The notes beneath the pieces were generated by a model. That model made no database searches. It worked only from the letters and a program-made list of their open reading frames with translations, and was not told the DNA's origin. Shown one piece after another: positions 26,549 to 35,180 of a DNA stretch of 64,000 nucleotides (positions are counted from its first letter, which is position 1; every line of letters starts with the position of its first letter). Origin of the DNA: Epiperipatus broadwayi (lineage: Eukaryota > Onychophora > Udeonychophora > Euonychophora > Peripatidae); the NCBI GenBank assembly GCA_028023455.1, contig JAQFVV010000257.1, forward strand, positions 248,001 to 312,000, in the 5' to 3' direction. The translations under genes were made by a program, and so were the position numbers.

Positions 26549-26862
26549 CTTAAAAATGGAAAGACTGCAGGTCATGATGAAATACCTGAAGAAGTTTTAA
26601 AATATGGAGGTGACATGTTACCTTTAAAAATATTGGAATTTTTTAGGAATATCTAGAACCACAAAGTTGTGCTATCTGATCTTCAAGATACTTTTATTGT
26701 TCCAATTTTTGAAAACAAGGGAAATAAGCAATATTGTGGTAATTTATATCATTATTATCCACTACAGTAAACATACTTTCAATACTTTTGTTGGTTCACT
26801 TCCAGTTATAAGTACATGGTTATCACAGACTCAGTGTAATTTTAGAGAATTAAAAAGCATTA
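26549..26862 (+). pseudogene. LINE reverse transcriptase, 5' visible part
   Basis: Reads LKNGKTAGHDEIPEEVLKYGGD, then TFIVPIFENKGNKQYCG, then ...TQCNFR. This matches the start of a non-LTR RT (K-GKA-G-D-IP-E-LK, IVPI-KKG---C-NYRGI, SQCGFR) of an APE-type LINE. It has stops and frameshifts. It is cut at 26862 by the MITE and resumes at 27904. I cannot place the clade beyond non-LTR; it differs from the RTE copies at the right end of the window. Confidence 0.78.
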
Positions 26863-27901
26863 CACCTGGGTCTGTTTTTACACGGACTTATTTAACACGA
26901 TTTTGAAGTTACGCGATTTTGAAGTTCACCGGAAGTCAAACTCCGATAATGCGCTATTACTTTAAATAATAAATTTTGTGCACTTACATTATATTGAAAG
27001 TAATAGCACATTATTGGAATTCGACTTTCATCTTAGTAATTTCAATATTTTCAGTGCTTTATAATAGTAAGATTTCATGCAATAATAAAATTAAAGTCAT
27101 GATTTCCACATTTTATGTATACACAATGTATACACACATTAAATTTACAAGATTATAATGTAAATTTGTTCAAACATTGTGCGTGTTAATTTTGCATTTT
27201 AAATCACATTCTGTTTTTGCTTTTTAAAATAGAACGTAATCAATTATTAATCATTTAGTGTCCACAAGTTTATTTTTAAAAGGTGAGTAATAGCAGTGAA
27301 ACGAAATTTGATTTTTAAACGGAATTGAAAATTAAAGACAAAAATAAGAATTTAATTTTTAGTTGTTTTAATTAAATTTTTCCCAGCAGTGGTGAATAAA
27401 TGTCTTTTTATTATCGTAAGTCTAAGTTCATAAACAATTAATAAAATTATCGTCTCAAAGATTAATTACTAATTACGTTGTCACCAGAAATCCATTGATC
27501 TAACATGAGTGTGAAGTTAGCGCTAGTTGTATTTCCTCAGTTTGCAAACGAACGTGTTTTTGGCAAATATCGATAATAATTAAAACATGTATAAAAAATA
27601 TGTAAATTATGCATAAAAATATATTATTTTGAATAAAATTAAATATTATAGTTAAAAAAAGGTTGTCTTGTATCAATTTTTTTCAAATTTGAAATTTTTT
27701 ATTAGTCATATTTTATTTGCTTATTTTTTTTTGCGCGAATTTTAAAGTAATTTTACATTGGTGCTTTGCTTTTATGCGAATTTTGAAAAATCACAGATCG
27801 CATATCCCCTTTTTCAATGTAAGTTACATTTATTTTTGTGCGATTTCGTTTGCGTGTGTTTTTCGAGGAACCTATCTATCGCATAAAATGAGACCCCGGT
27901 G
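26863..27901. mobile_element. TA-flanked DNA MITE, copy 1
   Basis: Ends are inverted: left CACCTGGGTCTG, right (reverse complement) CACCGGGGTCTCATTTTATG, each bordered by TA (26861-26862 and 27902-27903), as for Tc1/mariner-like elements. No transposase frame is visible over 1039 bp. An inverted second copy lies at 44106-45008. It sits inside the LINE RT, whose reading resumes right after it, so it is younger than the LINE. Its interior keeps CpG-containing words (GCGCGAA, TCGATA), unlike older neighbours. Confidence 0.75.
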
Positions 27902-27903
27902 TA

Positions 27904-28048
27904 TATATATGGGTTTTGTTGCCAGGCAAATGCAAGAAAAGTGCCAGGAACAAGAGTGATTTATATAATGATTTTGTTGATTTGGCCAAGGCATTTGATT
28001 CACTTAATAAGACATATTTAAGGCCAAGTTTGAAATTAGTTGATTGTT
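27904..28048 (+). pseudogene. LINE reverse transcriptase, motif A segment
   Basis: After the MITE: RQMQEKCQEQ, then (frameshift) DLYNDFVDLAKAFDSLNKTYL. FVDL-KAFDS carries the catalytic Asp of RT motif A. Interrupted by a SINE at 28049. Confidence 0.82.
28034..28048. repeat. TSD of SINE at 28049, left
   Basis: AATTAGTTGATTGTT, repeated exactly at 28148-28162. Confidence 0.9.
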
Positions 28049-28147
28049 TTTTTTTTCTTAAGTGTCATAGCATCGGCCGGAACGCGAACCTGCAACCCGG
28101 GCAACTTCCAGGCAGTCGCGCTAACCTCTCGACCACCAATGTAAGAC
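28049..28147 (-). mobile_element. tRNA-derived SINE in the LINE
   Basis: Minus-strand element of 99 bp: TTGGTGGTCGAGAGGTTAGC (A-box region), ACTGCCT anticodon-arm region, GGTTCGCGTTCC (B-box) and a 3' A-tail, which appears as the T-run at 28049-28057. It carries a 15-bp TSD. The tRNA class cannot be fixed by eye; the D-arm resembles Leu/Ser-type. A closely related copy is at 30908-31012. Confidence 0.85.
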
Positions 28148-28162
28148 AATTAGTTGATTGTT
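28148..28162. repeat. TSD of SINE at 28049, right
   Basis: AATTAGTTGATTGTT, identical to 28034-28048. Confidence 0.9.
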
Positions 28163-28671
28163 CATCAAAATTTATTAATATTATACAGTTTTTACATGAT
28201 AAAATGAGAGAAAGTGTTATTTCTACAGGTCAAAAATATGAGACATTTGAAATGGAACTTGGTGTTACATAAGAATGTGTACTTGCTCCAACAATGTTTT
28301 TCATTTCTATTAAAGTGGTCTTTAGAATTGTTTATAGGCTGTTTAATCAGACAAGAGTCAAGATATGATACAAGTTTGATTGTTAAAAGCAAAAACATCT
28401 TGGATTCTGGATATATAATATGCTGATGGTTGTGCTATTTTTGCCAGTTCAAAAGTCAATTTACATAATTTTCTTAATGTTTTTAATGCAACTTATAAAG
28501 ATCTTATTTTATTAATTAATTGTTCAAAAAATTCAAGTTTTTGATTAATCAGTGATGGAATAAAAATCCTTAAAAATGTTTGGCTTGGATGGTTATCACT
28601 TGAGAATGCACTTTAAATATCTTGGTTGTTTTATAAGTAGAAAAGTGGATTTTGATGTTGTTTTTGCTTTT
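28163..28671 (+). pseudogene. LINE reverse transcriptase, motifs B and C
   Basis: Reads KFINIIQFLHDKMRESVIS, MELGVT(stop)ECVLAPTMFFI (the GV-QGCVLAPTLF motif B with Q replaced by a stop), then CADGCAIFA where the catalytic FADD should be (second Asp lost), then FKYLGCFIS. Dead RT with stops and several frameshifts. Interrupted at 28672 by the double SINE. Confidence 0.8.
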
Positions 28672-28920
28672 AACTAGTTAAAAGATTTGTCAAACGTTGG
28701 TGGCCGAGTCATCAGCACAACTGCCTTACAAACAGTTGTCCCGGGTTTGTGAGTTCGCTTCCTGACCGATGCTTTGACACATGAGGAAAAAAAAAACTAC
28801 TTAAAAGATGTCAAACGTTGGTGGCCTAGCGGTTAGCATAGCTGCCTTTCAAGCAGCTAGCCCGAGTTCGCTTCCCGGTAATGCTTTGACATATATATAT
28901 ATATAAACTAGTTAAAAGAT
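28672..28920 (+). mobile_element. double tRNA-SINE with three target-site copies
   Basis: TSD AACTAGTTAAAAGAT at 28672-28686 and 28906-28920, with a third, one-base-different copy AACTACTTAAAAGAT at 28795-28809 between two SINE units. Unit 1 (28687-28794): GTTGGTGGCCGAG...GAGTTCGCTTCC, ending in an A-tail. Unit 2 (28810-28905): GTTGGTGGCCTAGCGGTTAGC (A-box), CTGCCTTTCAAGCAGC (anticodon arm), GAGTTCGCTTCCC (B-box), ending in an (AT)n tail. The two units are related but not identical, so two successive insertions at one site is the simplest reading. Confidence 0.82.
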
Positions 28921-29384
28921 AGATAATAAGTATGCCACCTTTTTTTTTTTTTTTTACAAATATGGTCCATTAATATATTTAAAAATTAAAAAGAAAACAA
29001 AAACAAATCCTTTAACACACCTTTTCTTTTCAAATCTTTTTTTTTTCATTGAGGAAAACTGGGAAAAAAAATCATGAATTAACACACTTTCTAATAGATT
29101 TTTTTTTCCAATTTTTAAGTAGAATATTTTATCATAGGGAATAGGGCTATTATTTTTCCTAATTTATTATATGGATGTGAAATTTGTACACCATATTGGT
29201 GCAATATAAAGGCATTCTAAAAGTTTCATTTAATAATGCTCCATAAAATTTTAAAAATACCTTGGCAAGCTTATAAAACCAATCAATATATTTTCTGTTT
29301 TCTGGATGTGATACTATTGAATCCACTATTGTAAAATTGCTTTTGGATTGGACATATATAAAATGAATGAACAATAAGACTAGA
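28921..29384 (+). pseudogene. LINE, region after the RT
   Basis: Reads FPNLLYGCEICTPYWC, then ML-KILKIPWQAYKTN, then WIGHI, corresponding to the L-YG-ETWT / L--IL-I-WQD--TN / W-GH-RM segment that follows non-LTR RTs. Stops and frameshifts throughout. T-runs at 28940-28956 and 29035-29047 may mark further small insertions. Confidence 0.7.
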
Positions 29385-29526
29385 GATTATCCAATAATGA
29401 ATAATATTCCAGCAGCATAATTTTCACTACATCAACTTCACACAAGATAGGGACTGATTTCTATTAAACTTTTAAAACCTTGTGGATGGATGTAATCATA
29501 AACATATGTCAAAATCATGTGAAAAA

Positions 29527-29588
29527 GATCTATGATCTTCAAGATGCACATTTCATGCTGAACCAGCACTCATCAGTTGTCCCAGACC
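29527..29588 (-). ncRNA. hammerhead ribozyme, type I, copy R1
   Basis: Minus strand: outer stem I GGTCT (29588-29584), GGGA, inner stem I CAA, CTGATGA core (29576-29570), stem II GTGCTG-GTT-CAGCAT (six pairs, one G-U), GAAA (29554-29551), stem III ATG-TG-CAT, cleavage base C (29543), inner stem I TTG, AAGATCAT, outer stem I AGATC (29531-29527). All invariant hammerhead bases (CUGANGA, GAAA, U-H) are present. Stem III has only three pairs and a two-base loop, as in small-retroelement HHRs thought to act as dimers. Confidence 0.8.
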
Positions 29589-29885
29589 ACAATCTCTTAC
29601 ATATATCTTTATCATTGTTCAGTACATATATGGGTAGCAAATTACTACAGTTTGATTGATGTGTCAAATTTGTTACCCTCATAACTTTGACAAAAATTAC
29701 TTAATGAAAGTATATTAATAATTTTTATTAGTCATTCATAATAATAGTAATTATCCAATAATGAACAATATTTCTGTAGTGTAATTTTCACTACACAATT
29801 TTCAGGCAAGGTAGGGACTGGTTTCTATCCACTTTAAAATCTTGTGGAAGGATATAATCATAAACATATGATCAAAGACATATGA

Positions 29886-29919
29886 CTGATGAGTGCTGGT
29901 TCAACATGAAATGTGCATT
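29886..29919 (+). ncRNA. hammerhead core, rearranged copy R2
   Basis: CTGATGA (29886-29892), stem II GTGCTG-GTT-CAACAT with one mismatch, GAAA (29908-29911), ATG-TG-CAT and U as the H base. Upstream sequence is the inverted distal part of the repeat, so stem I cannot form: a recombination joint falls exactly at the 5' edge of the core. Confidence 0.6.
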
Positions 29920-30014
29920 ATGGGGATTATTTGACATTTATCAATAAACTGTTGTCATTTATTGTCCATATATATATATACTAAATAATGATAAAGACAT
30001 GTGAAAGAGATTGT

Positions 30015-30076
30015 GATCTGGGCCAACTGATGAGGGCTGGTTCAGCATGAAATGTGCATCTTGATGATCATAGATC
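30015..30076 (+). ncRNA. hammerhead ribozyme, type I, copy R3
   Basis: Outer stem I GATCT (30015-30019) with AGATC (30072-30076), inner stem I CAA (30024-30026) with TTG (30061-30063), CTGATGA (30027-30033), stem II GGGCTG-GTT-CAGCAT (one G-A mismatch), GAAA (30049-30052), stem III ATG-TG-CAT, cleavage after C30060. Same 62-nt span as R1. Confidence 0.82.
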
Positions 30077-30189
30077 TTTTTCACATGTCTTTGGTCATAT
30101 CTTTATGATTACATCCTTCTACAAGGTTTTAAAAGAGGATGGAAACCAGTCCTTACCTTGCCTGAGGGTCATGTCTTAAAAAATTATTT

Positions 30190-30510
30190 TATAGAAGTAT
30201 TATTCCTAAAAATGGTAAGCAAAAGCAGGGGTTTTATATGAGAGATAGATCCCATCTATATTAGAAGAATAATCCCATCTATATTAGAAGAATTATTTCA
30301 AAAAATTCTAAAGAAGTGCAATGTTCATTGTTTCCAATAGAATACAATTGAGAGCTTCAATTGGACAAGATGTTGAAGTATTTCAGAATGAAAGGGTTTT
30401 CTACTAAGGAAACTAAAAGACAACATTATAGACATCAAGTAAACTGAAAAATGGACCAGCATGTTTGTATGTGAAAGTTTGTGCATCACAGCTTTATTTG
30501 TATAGAATCA
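30190..30510 (+). pseudogene. LINE C-terminal remnant
   Basis: Weak match to the end of the LINE: a basic RSH--K stretch, N-WELQLDK, then CLYVKVCASQLYLYR, which resembles a C--CGR-CASRIGLYSH zinc finger. It follows the HHR-repeat cluster in the orientation expected if the LINE was interrupted. Low identity. Confidence 0.45.
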
Positions 30511-30630
30511 CAAAATCCATTTTAATTTTTTTTTCATTTTTTTCTTTATTTGAAATAGAATGGCCATATTCATTTTTGAGTGGCTGTTTATTATTATTTT
30601 GTTAATTTTTAACAAAATTTAATATATATT

Positions 30631-33322
30631 GTAAGGTATTAAGTGGAAACCTAAGCAAGATCCAATTATTCCAGGAAAAAAAAGTAGTAGAGGGAAATTT
30701 CTTTTTTGTGTTTGTTTTAATCGCTATATGTATATTTCATTGAAAATCATTGTTATATTATAGAAAGGAAAATGAAATGGGGGTAAAATTCAAGATTGCT
30801 CTAATTTTAGCTATATGTTAGGAATCAACTTCTGTCTGTGTGTGTGGGCTAATATGCATGTGTGGATAATCTATCTTAAATATTTTCTAATTAATATTTC
30901 AAGTTTTTTTTTTTTCCATGTGTCATAGCATCGGCCGGGACGCGAACCTGCAACCCGGGCAACTGCTTGAGAGGCAGTCACGCTGACCTCTCGACCACCA
31001 ATGCAGGACAAGTAATATTTCAAGTTTTAATTCTATGTAAAAGCAGTTTTTTTTAAAATTTGTATGTCATTTCCATCTTATTGTATATTAGCATTAAATA
31101 AAGAACAAGGGGACAGAAAAAAAAAGAGGAACTCATTAGCAAATGTATTAAATCAAAGATACCGCTAATGGTTGTTTTTGACTACCAAACTATTTTGAAC
31201 TCAGCTATTAATTAATCATAAGTTGATAGTTCTAAGATAAAAATCTTTCGAACCACCCAAGTGTATAGTTGATACTTAGATCACATATTACCATCAGGAG
31301 GCTATTGTCATTAAGGGACCAATGCCATTAGTAATACAAAATGAATAAATACGAGAAAGAAGCTGAAACAAGGGCATTATTGTTATTATTTTTTTAAACT
31401 AGTGTTGCCAACTCATCTCAAATATCTTATTGTAGATAAAATGTAAAAAAAAAATGCAGTGATGAATGCTAACCTTTGTTCCAAAGGGCTGGAAGCTCTT
31501 GGAGTCCAGGCACCTCTGAATCAGAGAAATGCATCCATGGCTGACCACATAAGAAGTGATGTGTCTACAATAACTTCCATTCACTTTGGGAAAATAAATA
31601 TTAGAGGAAGGGAAAAACATGAAGAAAACATACACTAATTCAAATTCAGAATTGTCTGTGAATATGTTTGGACATCAACTAGTTACTAGTTTTTATTTAT
31701 ATATACCTTAAATTTTCTATCATCTTAACAATCATGTTGAAAGTAGTAACCAGGCTAATTTGGAGAAAAATTTGCATGCAATAATCAGTGTTTGCTTTAA
31801 AAGACATTTTGTGTGTTTTTTTTTCCTCTGGTGATTATTATCAAGGAAATTCACGTATGATAATCATTGTGTCATCTATACATATAGGGCACGTTTAAAA
31901 GCTAATTAACAGCACTTCACAAATGCAGGAACTCAAGAAATTGGTAATATACAACCAAATTTTATTAATATTTCATTTTTTTATCCTCTCTCTCCTCAAA
32001 TATCAAATTAGATCTTAGCGATTAAGGTTTTTGTTACTACTAAATATTAAGTTATTATTTATGCAATTTTTTTCTTGTTTTATTTTATCTTCAATTGTTT
32101 TATCAATCATATTGTATATATTTATTTGTACACACACATGTGTTGATTTAACTTGGTATATTTTGTTTTAAAATACTGTAGATGATTTTTTTTTTTGATT
32201 GAAATATTTATGTAAACATTTTATGATGAGAAAGGTTTAAACCCTAGATGATGTATGAATGTACATAAACGTATTGCAGTAGTGGATAGGCCTAAAATAA
32301 AATGATAAAAGGGGATATAAGATGATAATAGTAACTAGATGAGATTTTTTTTTAAAAATGTGTTGATTTAGTAAAGGCAGAAATTAGGCAGAACTATGAG
32401 TGGATACAGATTAATTATGTAATAGTTACATTACAATATTATTGACAAGTTGGGGCGTGTATATGGATTTTTTTTTTTTGATTTTGTTTATTAATTATAT
32501 TGTCACAAGGGACCAATTATTTATCTAGATAAAATGACATTTAAATACCATAATTAAAAGATGTGTGATGCTTTGCATTTTTTTTTCATTTATTATTATT
32601 AATCATTAAATGTTTAGCGTTAATTAATTGTTTTAGGGATTAACTCTGTATTTGTAATGTTGGAATAAACATGAATCAGATGTTGAAATTAAACTGATTA
32701 TATGTGTTTATTTAGCAATTACAAAACTTCTCATAAATGTTGCTCATAAGTCATCATTGTGAAAAGGATAATTTTAGTCATGATATGAAACATTGGTATA
32801 TATATATGATAATGTCCTAGTGGCTGAATATGTAATTAGGGTCTAGTTCTCTTTCGTGCCTTTGAAGAAGGATGTGAGTGATATTATCACCAGAAATTAT
32901 TTATATATAAGGGTAAGTATGTACACAATAAGTGCATATGATTTATTTGTTTTATCTTTGAGTTAGCCTAGTGGTTAATCATTCATTGATAGATAAAGTG
33001 ACTCTAAGACTCATAAGCTGATCTTATAAGGGTGGGAACTATGTAATGTTCCAAAGGATAAATATCGATCATCCCATCATGAATTATAAAACATAAACAG
33101 TTAGTTATAGCTATATAGTATTGGACCAAGGATTTGTGTACAGTTGCTAAGAATCTCTACATTCAAATGATAGAAACCTTAGTGTCTTCAAATGATTATA
33201 GTACCACACCAACTGCTTGATGTTTGTTGTGATTCCATACCAGTACAATAATTTGGCTACCTAATTATGGGATGATGATGATTGGCCATCACATCAAGTT
33301 GTTTGTGGATGAACTCTGTACA
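30631..33322. repeat. duplicated block, copy A
   Basis: Colinear with 35181-38340 over about 2.7 kb, roughly 10 percent diverged by eye. Landmarks: CCAATTATTCCAG (30661 / 35212), GAGTCCAGGCAC (31501 / 35946), GGAATAAACATGAATCAGATG (32661 / 37649), CAATAATTTGGCTACCTAA (33246 / 38263). No protein is visible. Copy A alone carries a SINE (30908-31012). Either a tandem segmental duplication or two copies of an unrecognised repeat. Confidence 0.8.
30892..31028 (-). mobile_element. tRNA-derived SINE with TSD, absent from paralog
   Basis: SINE body 30908-31012 on the minus strand, with B-box (GGTTCGCGTCCC) and A-box (GGTCGAGAGGTCAGC) like the copy at 28049. A 16-bp TSD TAATATTTCAAGTTTT lies at 30892-30907 and 31013-31028. 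The empty site is preserved in block copy B near 35441-35460. Confidence 0.9.
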
Positions 33323-34514
33323 CCCATTCCAAACTATACCATTACAATAATTTGGTGCTTACAACTGAGGGCTCGGGCTCGGAAGTTTTTCCATATACTG
33401 GGCATGGAGTGAGCATGATAGAAGAAAGGGAGGTAAATAAATTTTAGTTTTTTTTTTAAAAAAAAAGAAGAGATTTTTTTTCAGTGTAGGATTAATTGTA
33501 GTCTTGTATTCTTATTTAAACTTTTTATATAATGGTATTTATTATTATTTTATGATTTATGTTGGAAAATGACCGCAGCCATGGAACAGCTTAGTATTTC
33601 AGTCCTAAAACATCTATGCATCACAGCATAAGTCAATGTTTAAACCAGAAATAAGTTTATTTTCAGTTAAATGTTGATTATATTTTAATTTATTTATGGA
33701 GTGAAATCATACCTACTTATATAAATTAATCAATTCTGGGTTATTTATTTTTATCATAGCATCAAGTATAAAACCCCGCTTGTTCAATGCAATAAAAAAA
33801 ATTGATTTCACTGTTAGTTTTTAAACAAAATTAATGTTCTAACTTAACAATTATGGAAAATCTATGCTTTTGGAGATTGGATTGGGTATTTGATTGTTGG
33901 AGTTTGTTTAACTGTATTTTCAGTTTTGATGGTGGTTGGAGGGTTTTGTCATTGCTTTAAGAATACAATGTTTTCATGCCAATTTAGAGTGTATTCTATC
34001 TCAGTCATTGATCCAACCCATTTTCGGATTTACTATTGTTTATCATGATACAGTTAACATAGTCTTGCCATGATCCCAGCCTCTAAGTCTCCAGAGAAGG
34101 AGAAAGACATGGTTTTCTATATTTCCAGTTCCCAAGACTCAAAGGAGCAAGGTCTTGCAAAGATTTTTGCATTCTTATTCTAGGTTGTGGTAGCTTATTT
34201 TGTTTAAATTGGGATATCTCTCTTGGTGCTTTTGGTGCATTGTGTATTTGTAGTCCAGTGGCTGAATTCTCTACCAGTCTTAGAATTGTAGATCATTATT
34301 CATTGCCTGTCAGATTTCTAGAAAACATTGATGAGTACATAGTTTGAGGTATAACGTTTGTTTTGATTATAAATATTATGTTAAATAATGTTAGATGGGT
34401 GTTACATTTCTATTTTTCTTTTTCCGAGGTGAGTGACTATACAACCTTGTCAAAATTCCTCATGTTAGTGGCCTGCAGAAATATAAATTTAAGAAATTTT
34501 TAAACCTTTACAAA
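33323..34514. other. spacer between the duplicated blocks
   Basis: No match to either block and no gene seen. Slightly less AT-rich than average around 33990-34330. Confidence 0.5.
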
Positions 34515-34995
34515 GGGCCTTGCCTTCCTATTAGAATCTTCTGAAGGTGATAAAAGCATCTTCAATACAAGGAGTCTAGTCTATGGCTGCTTCTTCCTAT
34601 AAGATTTTTTGGAGGTAAATTCACTGAAGTATCCAAATTTTAATATGGGGCCTTGCCTTCCTATTAGAATCTTCTGAAGGTGATAAAAGCACCTTCAATA
34701 CATGGAGTCTAAAGTCTATGGGCAAGGGCCTTGCCTTCCTATTAGAATCTCCTGAAGGTGATAAAAGCATCTTCAATACAAGGAGTCTAAAGTCTATGGC
34801 TGCTCCTTCCTGTAAGATTTTTTGGAGGTAAATTCACTGAAGTATCCAAATTTTAATATGGGGCCTTGCCTTCCTATTAGAATCTTCTGAAGGTGATAAA
34901 AGCACCTTCAATACATGGAGTCTAAAGTCTATGGCTGCTCCTTCCTATAAGATTTTTTGGGGGTGATTTCACTGGAGTATCCAAATTTTAATATG
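34515..34995. repeat. four-unit ~134-bp minisatellite
   Basis: Four units starting GGGCCTTGCCTTCC at 34515, 34648, 34726 and 34861. Units 1, 3 and 4 are 133-135 bp; unit 2 is 78 bp and lacks the second half. Variants alternate: units 1 and 3 read GCATCTTCAATACAAGG, units 2 and 4 read GCACCTTCAATACATGG, so the array looks like a tandem duplication of a two-unit block with one unit shortened. Confidence 0.92.
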
Positions 34996-35180
34996 CAACA
35001 GATAAATTATAGGTCTTAAAAGTCTTGTAATAATTGAAAAAGAAGGAATATAGTCACAGAAAGAATGACCAAGGGTTACAGAAAGACTCATGAAATGATA
35101 AGTGACAGGGTAGATATAGAAAAAGGAAAGGGAATTTTTATTGTTTGTTCTTTTCTTTTTAATTTTAGGGGGAGGCAGAT

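Larger units (their letters stand above)
29385..30180. mobile_element. palindromic cluster of HHR repeats
   Basis: Arm A (about 29398-29620, minus) and arm D (about 29960-30175, plus) are inverted copies of about 190 bp. Between them lie B (about 29757-29885), another minus-strand copy of the distal part, and C (29886-29945), a plus-strand piece with a ribozyme core. All share GGGACTGGTTTCTAT, GTAATCATAAACATAT and the CTGATGAG...GAAATGTGCAT block or their complements. LINE sequence is found on both sides, so the cluster inserted into the LINE. I could not fix TSDs. Confidence 0.72.

Noticed and set aside
26667-26906. 79-codon ORF ending at the MITE border
   Set aside because: Mixture of LINE frames and MITE sequence; the SQTQCNFRE piece is explained by the LINE RT.
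28687-28905. Functional tRNA genes
   Set aside because: A- and B-box-like sequences are present, but the acceptor stem does not pair, and tails plus TSDs identify tRNA-derived SINEs.
32845-32910. Hammerhead-like words (GAAGAAGGATGTGAG ... CACCAGAAATTA) in duplicated block A, also near 37885 in block B
   Set aside because: No CTGANGA core, no consistent stem II and no self-complementary stem III; only a loose resemblance to the PLE tail.
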